From Apostichopus californicus (Eukaryota > Echinodermata > Holothuroidea > Aspidochirotida > Stichopodidae): a stretch of 64,000 bases of DNA. Of the stretch, positions 12,701-25,800 are shown one piece after another; positions within the stretch are counted from its first letter, which is position 1, and every line of letters begins with the position of its first letter. Both the position numbers and the translations under genes were made by a program. The notes beneath the pieces are model-generated. The model did no database searches, was not told the DNA's origin, and was given only the letters and a program-made list of their open reading frames with translations. The stretch spans positions 2,255 to 66,254 of the forward strand of contig JAIPMN010001221.1 in NCBI GenBank assembly GCA_020650975.1. The letters run 5' to 3'.

Positions 12701-12860
12701 ATTCTAATAAAATGATTCAATGAAACAAACTTCAGGAATGAAATAAATAATAAAATATAAATGCTGGCATATTTGATATCTTGACAGTAAGAGTGTTGAT
12801 TTGCTCTTGCTGTCTCTGTATTTGTTGTTGTTGTGTTGATCATCCCAGAAAGGATGTTTT
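9710..12860. other. intergenic DNA between convergent genes, left part
   Basis: No gene is supported. Homopolymer G tracts occur at about 11143-11155 and 11944-11956, and a small tandem repeat at about 11390-11515. ORFs here are short and lack recognisable motifs. Confidence 0.55.
11390..11515. repeat. ATATGTCATGCATATTC tandem repeat
   Basis: Seven or so units of about 18 bp (ATATGTCATGCATATTC and variants with ATGCAT) follow in tandem. ATGCAT and CATATG palindromes make it hairpin-prone. An ORF across it codes only for repeated HIHMCHAYAYMS-type peptides and is not a gene. Confidence 0.85.
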
Positions 12861-13240
12861 AATGGGGCTCTCCAGCCATTCCACAGAGGGCGCTGTGATA
12901 ACGGTCCTAACGTGCGGAATCTGTGCTGATTGCATAATTTTGAAGTAACAAGATCACGCTGACAAGTATTAGAACAAGATGTGCTGAGTTATTGATAACT
13001 TACGCAGTTCCACTTACCCAGTTTGGCGAATTGAAAAGGTGCTTTAGAAAAAACACAGGGTGTGCCTAAAACAGTTAGTTTGACTTCGAAAATGTGATTC
13101 AAAAGATATCTTCTTCAATAATCAAGTGCTAAATTGTATACAGTCCTAGTGATCAAATCACTGTACCATGTTAAGTTTTGTGGATCTAGATAGGGCAGAT
13201 GTGACAGCGCCCTCTGTTGGCCTGGATGGAGAGCCCCATT
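12861..13240. mobile_element. MITE with about 40-bp inverted repeats
   Basis: The left end AATGGGGCTCTCCAGCC followed by ACAGAGGGCGCTGT is mirrored at the right end, where CAGCGCCCTCTGTTGG is followed by GGAGAGCCCCATT. The whole unit is about 380 bp and has no ORF. The target duplication is not clear, so the superfamily stays open. The AGAGGGCGCTGT box occurs in many invertebrate MITEs. Confidence 0.8.
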
Positions 13241-16200
13241 GTCTTAATACATCCAACGTGCGATAAAACTTGTCTGTCCTCTGACTTTGATCATGTGTTG
13301 TTTCTATTACATCATGATCATATTGTGACAGTCTCAATGTGAGGGGAATGGGATTGAAAGTAGATCAACAGTTGTTTGGAATGTTTAATGCCCTGGCTCT
13401 ATCATGGGTGACTACTCTTAAATAGTAGTACATCTGCTACAACTCATTTTCACTCTAACCCCCAAAATATATATTTCTATTTTAGTTTCCTTTACAGTGC
13501 ATGTGTGACCTACAGTACCAGCAGTGCTCGTGTTTTATCAACGACATATGCGAACATTTCTTGTCGGTAACGCAGTTGAAATCAGAAATAGTTTCTTTAC
13601 TAAAAGAAAAGCTTTAATAATGGGGAAAATAAAATTATGTAAAGTGAACATGTTTTGCTTTCTGTCTTGATTTCTGCAGTAGTTGTAACAGGAACAAAGA
13701 GTAGTCCATTTTGATATGCAAGACATACAGACAAATAACAACTGTTTAGTTAACTGATGTAGTCAATGCACTGAAGTGAAAGTTCTTTTTTGTTTCTAAT
13801 AATAGATAAGTTAACAACATTGTAACAGCCAAAATGCAACCTTTCCTGGAGTATTTGGTTTCATTATACTTCAGATAAGGATCTTTGTTAGCAGCCACAA
13901 GGTTGTCAACGTCCCGCACCTAGGAATGATCAGGGTGTTATCTGTACTTTAACCTATTATTAAATGCTACCATGTTCTTTGATATCATATCTATAGAAGT
14001 CTATCTATAAAGTGACGGAGCATATTGGAAATCTTCAACTGTGAGAAGTGTCCTTTTGTGAATGTTTTGGAGATAATAATGGGCATGAAATTAATTTGAC
14101 AGACCCCAGTGTAGTTGTGTGTACCCAGTATGATGGTATGCAGTAAATTTGCAATATTAACACGGCAACTACTGTGTCTATCAGTGCAGCTACATACAGG
14201 TATAACACAGTATCCACCATACGTGTGCTGCAACACTTAAGGATGTACTTACTTACCTGATGTACTTACTCTCCTGACAAAAGTAGAAAAATTACAGTTG
14301 TGTTGGAAAACACAGAATGTCTTTCATCTGTCAGTTTGGAATACGACAACTAGGGGTACATTATTCTGCCTCCTCAACCTATTTATATATTTAGGATCTA
14401 CAGGCCGCATTGATAGGTTCTTCAAAGACTTGTGAACCGCTGAAAATTTGTTTCCACATTGACCATCTGGGCTGGAGGAATCCATTAATCAAATTTGAAA
14501 TGACCAGGGGCCTTCTGATACAGTAATAACATATATATTCTCACTGGTTACATTGATTTACTCTTCAACAACCTATATGATTTTATCATATTGTACCTTA
14601 TTGACAGATGCTCTTCTCTCCCAGGATAGAAATTTCCATTCTTACTGCAAACAATTATTGGTCGATGTTACCAAATAATACCGCTGATGTAGAATAAGCG
14701 GTACAGGGTCAACCAAGACAACATTAACACCTATGATACAAACATTAATCACTAACATGTAAACGTAAATAGTGAGGTAGGTTAGGATCCTCTACGGTGG
14801 GGATGGTTGGAGGGGGTAGTTGGGGGTGTAAATAAGCAGCAAAGTTGACATGTTTATTAGTTTAGGTGATGATGCGTACCTTTCAGTGGGTGTGTGCATA
14901 CCTGGGCAATTTTCAACAAGTTACAGTAAATCTAACAAATTACAAAATAGAATGACAAAGCCAAAAAAGATATAACAAAGAAAAATATTGTTAACATTGC
15001 TGAGGATTTATTAAAGCATTATTAACTGGAAAAGTGATTTGTTTTGGCAACTGCATGATATAATAATAATATCTTTCTTAAATTTGTTATTCATTAAATT
15101 CCATTATTTGGTAAAAATTAAATATTAGTGTTCAATATGTATTCTTCTCATGGTTAAAACTTTGTTTTAAATTAAAAAAAGCAAAAAAACATTGGGTGTT
15201 GTTCTATAAACTGCAAGCATTTAGTGAAAATTAACAAGTTGCCGATTAAAAATGACTGCTTGCTTTTAAAAATTTATCATAGAACTCGAGTGAAAACTTT
15301 AAACGATAGTGTTTTATCCCTCGTAATTTAATGTCGTGTCTCGCATCACCACCACAATGATAGAAGTCACATGTTTATCAAAGATTGAGAGATGGACAAA
15401 TAAATACAAGGAAAATAGCAGTAATATTATCAACCACCACAAACTATTAAAAAAAACTAGTAAAAACTGCTTTATATTCTGAAATTTCAAAGACACTAGC
15501 CACATGTTCTTAGAAACCAGAAACAAATATACTGGTAATGACTGACGAAAAATTGCCACCACAACAATTTGACGAAAGTTGGTTCTTCAGTACTTTGTTT
15601 TTCTCTTTTTCATTTTTCCTTGATTTAAGTTCCATCTCCCAAACTTGGTTTTACAAGGAAATTTTGCACATCGCATTGAAAATGTATAAAGTATTCACTC
15701 GAGCAATTTGTTCAAATTTCCAACCAATTTGGCTCGCCACCACAACAAGCCATAATATGGTTATTAAAATTAATAAAACATGATAAATCAAATGTGTATT
15801 ATAACATTCACAGAAAATCTTCAAGAGCCACCACAACAATATCAGATTTTCAGTGATGTCACATTTCTTTCAACTTTAAATTAAATTATGTGCAAAAATC
15901 CAGAAACTTTTTCAAATTTTTAGAAAAGGGTAAGACTATTTCCTCAAATACACCACATTTTTGAGAAAATTTTCAAACCTGATTTTCGTCCATTTAAATT
16001 TGAAAAAATCTCCGAGATGTCTTAGAAGCTAATAAAGTGTTACAGTGCTAATAAAGTGTAACAAAAAATAGTTGTTAGTCATTATTAAACTTAACAAGAT
16101 CTTTCATCATGTCACCACACGTTAAATAAGTCTTGTCACTGGAGTATATCCAAAGTGATTCCATTCTTCGTCATTTGAAAAAAGTCATATCAGGGTTCTG

Positions 16201-16604
16201 TTTTTCATATTTTTATGGTTGAATATTTTTTCTTTTTTTTACTTGTTTTCTTATCACAGTTCTTCACAGTTGACTTCATATATAGTGATTAAATATTTTG
16301 TCCCATATCAGCTCATTTGTCTAAGATTGATGCCTGGCTTCCATATTTTATTGTACAAATATCATCCCTCCACTCACTGGCTTGTACAAGTCTCCTAAAT
16401 CTTCGTCGAAACACTTTTCTAGTAACTGTTCGAATTTGTCTCGTTCTTTCATACATTATGGACAATCTGTACATTCGAATACATACAGTCCATATACACA
16501 GACCCGTAAAATTGGAATTCAGTTATGGCACAAATCGGTAAGTAACAATATGTACATCTTGGAAGTCAAAGTTGGATAAAAATTAAAAATCAAAATGAGA
16601 AAAC
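13241..16604. other. intergenic DNA between convergent genes, right part
   Basis: No gene is supported. Between 15345 and 15840 a CCACCACAA motif recurs at least five times with irregular spacing (near 15350, 15434, 15554, 15735 and 15827). It lies just downstream of the giant muscle gene and may be in an extended 3' transcript or be chance. Confidence 0.45.
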
Positions 16605-16610
16605 TTTATT
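16605..16610 (-). terminator. polyadenylation signal of the titin/twitchin-like gene
   Basis: TTTATT on the + strand is AATAAA on the coding strand, 134 bp after the TAA stop at 16744-16746. This predicts a short 3' UTR of roughly 150-160 bases. Confidence 0.5.
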
Positions 16611-16743
16611 TTACATAGATACAATTTCAGCTCGAGGGTCATCAAAAGTCATAGCAAAGAGCTGAAATAGGATCAAAATAGATAAAAACTTTCTTGAAGT
16701 CTTCTCAGAGAACTTTGTGATTTTTACTGTCACGAGATAACTC

Positions 16744-16807
16744 TTACATCATCTCGTCGATCAGTGAATCATCATCATCTGGAATTGGTCGAAATCCAAG
16801 GGCATCG
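16744..16807 (-). CDS. titin-like last exon: acidic C-terminal tail
   Basis: The exon starts after a TTTAACAG acceptor in phase 2 and encodes DALGFRPIPDDDDSLIDEMM, then TAA. The tail has four Asp in a row and no domain. Such a short acidic terminus after the last Ig is not one I can match to a known binding motif. Confidence 0.85.
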
Positions 16808-19800
16808 CTGTTAAAGGAAAGAAGAAACAAATTAAGTAAAACAATTCAATGGCAAGCGGGGAAACTTATTCCAATCAAAACTGGTAACTAATATGGTGTT
16901 CTTACTCAATATCGCCCTTATCACCTCAAATCACTTAATGACAGGGAAAGATGTACAATTCGTCGGGTTCCCAAATAGGGGGTGGGGAGGGTGGCGGAGT
17001 GTTCTGCATTAAGCTAACCTTGATTCGGAAGGTCCTGATCTTCTAGGCATGACAGTCAGAGTGAAATTGGATGTAACTTCCCCTTCACTGTTTACTGCTC
17101 GACAAGTGTAACCTCCGGCATCAGCGGATGTAACGTTCGAAATTTCAAGCGAATTGGAAAACTTCTCCGTCTTGATGAAGTAACGACCTCCATCTGTAAT
17201 TGGTACACCGCCTCTCAGCCACGTGACTGTACACAATGAAAGATTAACATCAAAATGTTATAAGTTTGTATTCTCATAAATGGTACAATTTTCTCGTTAG
17301 AAAGTTCTCAAAGGGTTTCGCAGGATATCAGTTGAAAAACTTCTTTAATATTTGTCTAATAAACTAGGAATTGAAATTAGGCCAACAGGACAGATTCCTA
17401 CCTAGAACACAAAAGCAGAGACCTACTCATTGTAAAAAAAAATCTTTCTCAATTCTGACATGACACCATATGAAATAATTTTTAATTTCAAGGAATAAAG
17501 TAATACTCTTCTCACGTAATATCCATGTGGCAGTAACAACTTCCAGACTCGGCTAGCATTTATTTAATGATCCTCTACTTTCTGGAGAATAAAATTGCCA
17601 ATGAATATCATGGATCAGTAGTCATCTTACACAGGTAAGGGTAAATTTCACCATCATTGTGGCAGATCTAATAATAAGTTATTCTGGTCAACATCCATGC
17701 ACCAAACTAATTCCTTTTTTAAACACTGCGATACCTTTTGGAATTGGTTCACCATCGACGTCACAGACGAATCTGGCAGTCTTTCCTTCTTCGACAACAG
17801 CAGATTCGGGTTCCTCAAAGAATTCTGGTGGGATGTGGTCTTCATCCATCATGGCGTGCTGACTGGTACTGTAACTGACTTCTTGGGTGCCTGTCATACT
17901 TATACTAACACTTGGTTCCTCTGTAAGAGAAGTAATATTATGAACACATATATCCACTGGAACTGTAATAGAAGGGCATTACCTGGATAGATAGAACAAC
18001 AGGTAAGGGCACTACCTAACCAGATAGAACGATATATAAAGGCACTACCTAGATGGATGGAAAGATAGATAAGGGCACTACCTGGATAGATGGAATGATA
18101 TATAAGGGCATTACCTAGATTTATGGAACGATAGACAGATAAATAGAAATATAGGACCCTCTCCAAAAGTATGACACTTTGAACTTCCGCAGTTTGTCTC
18201 CACAGTGCCATCTTCTTGACTTTTTAGGTCTAGTTTCTCAGAAAGTGAATATCCTATTACAGATGCCTATAGACTATCCCATAGTATGAAAAAGTAACAA
18301 ACTAGGCTATAAAAGCATTGTCTTGTGGAGTTTTGTGATAAATTGCTCCTAAACTTATTGCTTCAGGGTACTTGATTCTTTCATAGGTTATTATATGTCC
18401 GAGTCCAAACAATACAAAATAATGATTACAATGCTTTCATGTAATATATTTGCAAGTTGCTATTTCATGCTGGGATTCAGAATGAGGAAGGAGATTTTTT
18501 ACTAATGTAACCAAGTGTGAGTTGTGAGGGTTTTTACTTCTTACAACTTACTAAATTTCCAGGTTCTAGCTTTTCTAAATATTAACTAATCAGCCAAGTA
18601 ACTCAAAATGTGTCATGTTTAAAAGTCTGACTAAGTTTCTAGAAGGGATATAGTACCACCCTGTTGGTACAAAAACCTTCAGGAGGGTATTTTGCCTTAT
18701 TTAAAATGAAAATTCTTAAATATTTGTGCCTGTTTGGCTGTTCCACATATTTTTCAGCCTGCATGGGTATTTTGGCATTTTTAAGTTGACCACAAGACAA
18801 TGCTTTAAAAGCCTGTGTTTTTTATTTTATTTTCTATGGGATAAAGTCTATAGGCTCCTGTAATAGAAAGGTAGTATTGCTGAGAAATCAGCCTCAAAAA
18901 TCAAGAAAATGCCAAAATGCCACAGTTGCTTCAAATTTGGAAGCAATTGCAAATGAAATTTTCAGAATATGCTTGTTTCATGGTGTTCCAAGCATACGAT
19001 AAATTTGGTAAGTTTTTAGAAGAGGTTAAACTATGAAACATTTCTCCAAACTTTGGGGATTTGATATGGAATGACCCAGATAGATTAGATAGATTCACTA
19101 CATACCGGAAACGGAGACATTGCAATGACAATCGGCGTCTCCCAGGTCATTCAGTACTTCACAAGTATATTTGCCGCCATCTTCTGGGAAGATCTCAGCA
19201 ATTTCCAGTTGGCAGATGTTACCTCGGTTGATGTACCGGAAATCCCCGCTATCTGCGATATCTTTACCGTTCTTCAGCCAGGCCACGTCCATGGGTCTTG
19301 AACCTGTTCAGGGCGATAGAAAACAAAGAGAAAGCTTTACCAGAGAGGTCACCTTATAATTATAAAACATTGAATGTGTAAAAGTAACTTTACACATTCT
19401 ATTACACAGGCTCTCTAGTGGATAAGTAGTTCGCTATTAAAAAGTTTTATTTTATTTTGATATAAAACATTGAGGCACTTGCTGGATGCACTTCTTTTCA
19501 GATTTAAATACAAGGTTGTCCAATCTGTCTTATATATGATAACAGCTTTTTTGAATTGACCGTACCTGTAACTTCCACTTCCAGTATAACACGTCGTCCC
19601 TCCATGACGCTTACATCCCTCAGGAACTTCGAGAAAGTGGGAGGTCCTTCCAACTCGACAGCCGCTACTCTTTTGGATTTCCTAGATACTTTGTCTCGTG
19701 GCAGTTCCTCAATTTCTCCCAATTCTTCTCGGATTGAGTCTGCAAATGACACTTCATATGAGCGGTCGTAGGAACGGTCATCGTCGTGGTATCGTGGTCT

Positions 19801-22800
19801 CCTGTGTCTGTCCTCGTGATCTCGTCTGCTTTCATGTCGGTACTTGTCGGAGTCGTACGTTCCCTTTGACCGATAACGGCTGGAATCTTTAGAAGACTTG
19901 TACACACCTCTGTCCGTACTCTGTCTGTAGCTAGATGGTGCATAAGAGCTACTATATCGATAGCTGTCGTACGTAGGTTTCGGTGGTTCCCTGGTCGTTC
20001 TGTACCTCGGTGGTGCAGACAGTTTTCTTTGGTAAGTTGCATCCGTTTCTCTATGGGAAGGTGATGCGCTACTTGCTCTGTGACTCAGAGATTCCTTGAA
20101 AGATGCATAAGTCCCCATGCTGGGTGACTCTCTCGACCTATAGCTGGGAGATTCCCTGCCTCTGTAGCTGGGAGATTCCCTACCTCTGTAGCTGGGTGAT
20201 TCTCTCAATCTACTGGTGGTAAGTTCCCTAGTACTGGTACTATCCCTGGCTCTGTAGCTAGGAGATTCGGTTCTTCTTAAACTGGGGGATTCCCTGCCTC
20301 TGTAGCTAGGTGATTCTCTCAATCTACTGGTGGTAACTTCCCCAATCCTTGTACTATCCCTGGCTCTGTAGCTAGGAGATTCGGTTCTTCTTAAACTGGG
20401 GGATTCCCTGCCTCTGTAGCTAGGTGATTCTCTCAATCTACTGGTGGTAAGTTCCCCAGTACTGGTACTATCCCTGGCTCTGTAGCTAGGAGATTCGGTT
20501 CTTCTTAAACTGGGTGATTCCCTTGCTCTACTCCCTGATGTTTCTCTTGCTATATAGCTTGCAGATTCTCTTGTGTGCATCCTCTGGGAGTCTCTACTCT
20601 GTCGTCCAATCGGTGAATCTGCTGGTCCCCTACGAGTTGGGGATGCATACTTCGGGGTCGGACTTGTACCGTGAATTTTATTTCTATCGCTTTGTGCTTC
20701 CTTGAGGTATCTTGAATGGGGTTGTTCTCGAGTCTCCATCCTTGTATGAGAAGCGGGCGACTGCCTGACATTGGAGGAGTCTGGATAAGATTTTGGTAGT
20801 TTGCCAGATGTTGGTAATGGCGATTTTCCTTTCTCCCTCTGTGCTCTAAAGGTATAATACCCTTGTCGCATGAATTCACGATCAGATTCTGTAGAACTTG
20901 ATCTTTTGTACTTGCGCTCTAGTTCTTTGGGTACTTTAGTCTTCTTGACTTTTCTTGTTCTGACTCCTGGCGGTAGAGGAGATACCCCCTCTCTGCTCCT
21001 TGATCTATGCTCATACTCTGGTGGCAGAGGTGACTCTGCCTCTCGTCTGAAGGAAACAACCTTAGAGCGGGTGTCCAATTCCACAGATCCGACTCTTTGA
21101 GAAGGAGTACGAGATCTTGGACGTTCTCGGTCACTGGATCCTCTCGATTCCCTCGATTCTCTTGAAATTGACCGAGCAAAACCAGGCTCCATAAACTCAC
21201 GAGAGCTGACACGAGATGGACTGGTTGGTGTATAGGGTCTGTCATGTTCAGTTGGCGTAAGCCTGTGAATCTTGGATGGACTTGTAGGGGTAAAAGGTCT
21301 ACCCCGATCAGTAGGTGTGCGTACTTGTCTCCTTGATGGGCTTGTGGGTGTAAACGGCCTATCTCGTTGAGTGGGTGTGAGCCTTGATGGGGAATGTCTG
21401 TACTCGTCACCACTCATAGATGATCTAGACGGTGCTCTGACACCCTCTGCACTGGACGGTGGAAGCTTTGCTTTCTTGGAGGCTTTAGAGTCAGCCACAG
21501 TCCTTGGAGGTCTGGTAAACATAAAGTCTCTTCTTCCAACAGGTTGCTGTGTTCGTTGGTGTCTTCCGCCGTATTCCCTGGTCTGAGAGAAGAACGTACC
21601 TCCTGTAGTTGGGGTGCGAGCTCTCTTTTCACGTTTATCTGGAGATGGCGCCCTCTGTGGCACATAATAACCCTTGGTTCCAGCTCGATAAACAATCAGT
21701 GTTGGAGTAGGGGTGCGGTATCCAGCTGCACCAGCAGGGACCTTGGTGGGTGTCGTCCTTGGTGCTGGTGATTCCCTCCTGAACACTTGATCTATCGGTG
21801 TAAGAGATACAGATCTGGGCCTAGCATGAGGTGACACAGGTGTGTATGAAAGTGAGGGTGTTGATCCACGTCTGCCCAGTATGAGGGGAGACAGAGTACC
21901 CTCTCTAACAGGTGAACGTATGCGTCTTCTTCCTACCGATCTAATGGGTGATACTGCAACATTAGAACTCCACCGATCACTGCCTACGTATTGCTCTCCC
22001 GTCGTCCGTGTACGATAATGATGCTGCAGATCAGACATGCTGATCGCCTCAGATGTGGTAGAAGGCGAATAATCTCGTTGCTTCTTGGAAAGTTTCCAGG
22101 CAAGGAATTCCGTAGAGAGGGCAGGCTTCTCGCCCGTCCTTGTTAATTCTACTTCTTGCCTCTCGTGCTCTGGCACCTTTCGCTTCTTTCTCTTTCGTCG
22201 TTTCCCATCTCCTTCATCATCGGTGTCTACATCAGCTTCAACTGTAACAAAAGAAAGAAAAACACATCTGTTAGTATCTCACAAATATCTCTACAATCGC
22301 AAAAATAAATTCATTTATATCACAGTAACGGAACTGAACAGGACTGCCAAATCTGTTGGATAAAAATGCAAAACAAGCGTTATTGCAAATATCTCAGAGC
22401 AAGAACGGTGACTTACGATCGACCACAATAAGATCGGCTGCAACTGACGCTTTGCCAGCCACAGATTTTGCCATGACCTGGTATCTTCCAGAATCAGTTG
22501 GAGCTACACCAGATATGACTAAGGTCTCTACACCACCGGGCGCCCGCTCCACAGAAATACGATCTTCATCCTCTATCTGTACACCATCTTTCATCCTAAG
22601 GGAGGAGGAACAGAATAATAAACGTCAGATGAATTCAATTTAATAGAAGGTCATTTCTCGTAGGCTCGAATTGAGACGAAAGATTGTTTCATACGAGATT
22701 TATAAACCCTTAGTTAGCAAAAGTAGTTTGAAGAAAAATAACTGTGTCTATTGATGGACATTAGGAAAATGGTTCATTGTGAAGATGAACGGGTTGTGCT

Positions 22801-25800
22801 GAAGGTTTTTAAAAGATCTCGTTTTAAACTCAATCCTGACCTACAAAATAATGAACAATTATCATCATTATAACACTATCATCCAGTAACTGTATAGTTT
22901 ATATGTATGGTCTTTGTTCTTACCATGTAACCTCTGGTGTTGGGTGACCTGAAACTCGGATTTCAATTCTAGCAACCCGGCCCTCTCTGACTCTCATTTT
23001 TCGCAGGCCTTTCGGGAACGATGGTCTAATGTAGTTGTAGGTCTCGTCGTCTTCACTCAAGCCTGTGTATGATTAAAATATAATTGATTATATAATTGAT
23101 TATAATTGATACAAAATGATTAAAATATAATTGATTATAATTGATTATAATTGATATAATTGATACAAAATGATTAAAATATAATTGATTATATAATTGA
23201 TTATAATTGATATAATTTATAATTGATATAAAATGATTAAAATATAATTGTATGATAAAACGTGATCAAACATGAAAGTTAGGTGGTGATAAAGTTCTTG
23301 ACGTTATTCAAAATGAAACTGTACATCCGTTTGTTTGACCTTGTCAGCGATTAAAGTTTCATGACCCAAACTGAAGCAAGAACTAATGAGTAATTTAAAA
23401 ATAGTCTGGGCGAGGAAGTATTGAGTATAGAATCAAATTAATTCAATAATAGGTAGTAATTAGCATTGATCTTATGCTAATTAATAATTGGTAGGGTTGA
23501 TAAAACCGTTGACCAAATGCAAAAAACTGTTTTTTTATATTTGGAGTAGAAAACCACAAACACAAGTTATTTGCAGCAAAACTCGGGTGAAGCTGACTCA
23601 AGTTTTACTGATGACTCTTGAAACTAATGAAACTTAATGAAACTAATGAAACTAATGACACTAATGAAACTAATGACACTAATGACACTAATGAAACTTA
23701 CTTTCAACAATCACCAACTCGGCAATGGTTGTTCCTTCTCCTTCTGTATTTTTGGCAACACACGCATATGTTCCAGTGTCGGCCATCGTAGCTCTTGATA
23801 TTTCCAACGTACAAATGCCTTGCCTGTACGAGATGTGGCAGCGACTGCTTGCAGTAAGAGGTGCACCATTCTTGGTCCAGCTAACCTCAGATTTGGGGTG
23901 TCCCTGGACGGCACAGCTCATCTTGGCCGTGCTATCCACTTCAAAGGTCTTGCGAGACAGTGGTAGACTGAAGAAAGGTGCAACCTGGCGTTGCTTTGGA
24001 GGCTCAAACGAGTCCACCCTTCTAATCTTGGGGGCTACTTCGATATCTCTGTAAGGTTCAAAACATTAGAAGGTCAATGATTATGCAATAGTAAAAGATT
24101 AAAGGACATTTTGCAGGCTCTACTTCCCTCCTCTCCCCCCCCCCCCCCAAGGAAAGATTTCTACATTTGAAGCTCCAGGTGCAGTATTTAGATGTGTTAT
24201 TCTTAATTGTTTGAGTATTATTTATCACAATGGAATGGCTGATTATGGGAAAGGTAAAGTGATGAATTTATAAAAGATAAAATGGTTGTACTCACTCAAC
24301 ATCGCTGTCTGCTCCAGCAGCTACAAAACAAAAACAAAAATTATTTGTCACTTTCTGCATACTTTGTATACATTGTTAAAGAAAGTAGATAGTTAAAGTG
24401 AAACAGTGATTTCCTGAAATATACTAGAATGCCAAATTGGACATTTATACCTGACCGCCAATTGCCCTGAAGGTGTAAACTGCAGATTTCCAAGGTTATA
24501 GCCCGAAACCTTTATACTTACAGAACCTTTCAAAATCAATTAAAAACATCATATCGTATCATATCATCATAAAATCATCATTCTAACATCATCATAGGGC
24601 ATTGTAGCTCTCGGCAGTTTTCAGAGACATTAACAAGGGGCACAAAATAGTGAAAGATCTCATCTCGTACATCTTACATGATATTTCTCTGATGTACCAG
24701 TTTGCCAAATGTGATTGTGTGATATGTGTACGGTGCAAGGATGACATAGAGATTAAAGTCAATGGTTTAACACAAGCACTATTTTTAACTTCTTTAGACA
24801 AAAACAGGAGAAGACTTACATAAAAACTGTTGTATTTTACTGGACAATGACAAACAAACAAGGAAAAGCTTTCCTATTCAAAGTTGTCCATTTCATAATT
24901 TGCTAATGATGTTAAAAACACAATGGAGAGGCAACTCACTTTTAACTCTAACACCACTGTCGCAAGCTATTCTTCCGACCAGGTTGGAGGCTTGACATGT
25001 GTAGGTGCCTGCGTCCTCCAAGAACGCTTCCTGTATCACCAGGGTGTAGGTCTCGTTATCATCTCCATATTCAAAGGAGTAATGCTGGCCATCCTGGACT
25101 TCTTTATGATCTTTAAACCTGTTAAAAAATAGGTTATTAAGTTTGTCCTTTGTCAGTGGCGTGCGGAGGATTTTAAAGGTGGAGAGGGGGAAGGGGGTGG
25201 GGAAGGAGCCCAAAATAACCCCCAACTGATTTAGGTAGGTGCTGAACTTATGATAGGCAAACAGGTGAATAGATAATTTCATAAATGGGAGGGGGGGGGT
25301 GTGGTCCTTATACATGCCACTGGTCCTTATTCTTATCTCCTTATAGTATCTCATTCTGTTTTTTGTTTCAAATCTTCTATCATTTTCAAAAATTTCAATC
25401 TAGAAAAAGAACAATTTATTGTTTATATGCAGCCTCAGTGAAGATGAGGGTTTTGGGAGTGGTTCAGAGAAAGGAGAGGGAAAGGGTAAAGGGTGAGGGA
25501 AGGGGTGGGGTGCAGGGGAGGGGTACAGGTGTTGCTAACAATGATAAGTTGACTTTCAGAATTGCTACAAAGCAATACAAGGAAGACACACTAGAAATAA
25601 AAACACAAAATATTAGAATAACTTCAACATGTGACTCACCATCTAATTTCTGGTTCTGGAATGCCAGTAATCTTACAGTCCAGCCTGGCAGCACTGCCTT
25701 CAACAATCAACATGTCACGGAGAACCTGTGTGAATCTTGGTCGGCTGTAGTTGGAATATTTGTCCATGTATTTATCTAAAAAAAGAAAGTGAATAAATAA

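Noticed and set aside
19556-22363. Several ORFs of 60-160 residues on other frames of the giant exon
   Set aside because: They are shadow frames of a long repetitive exon.
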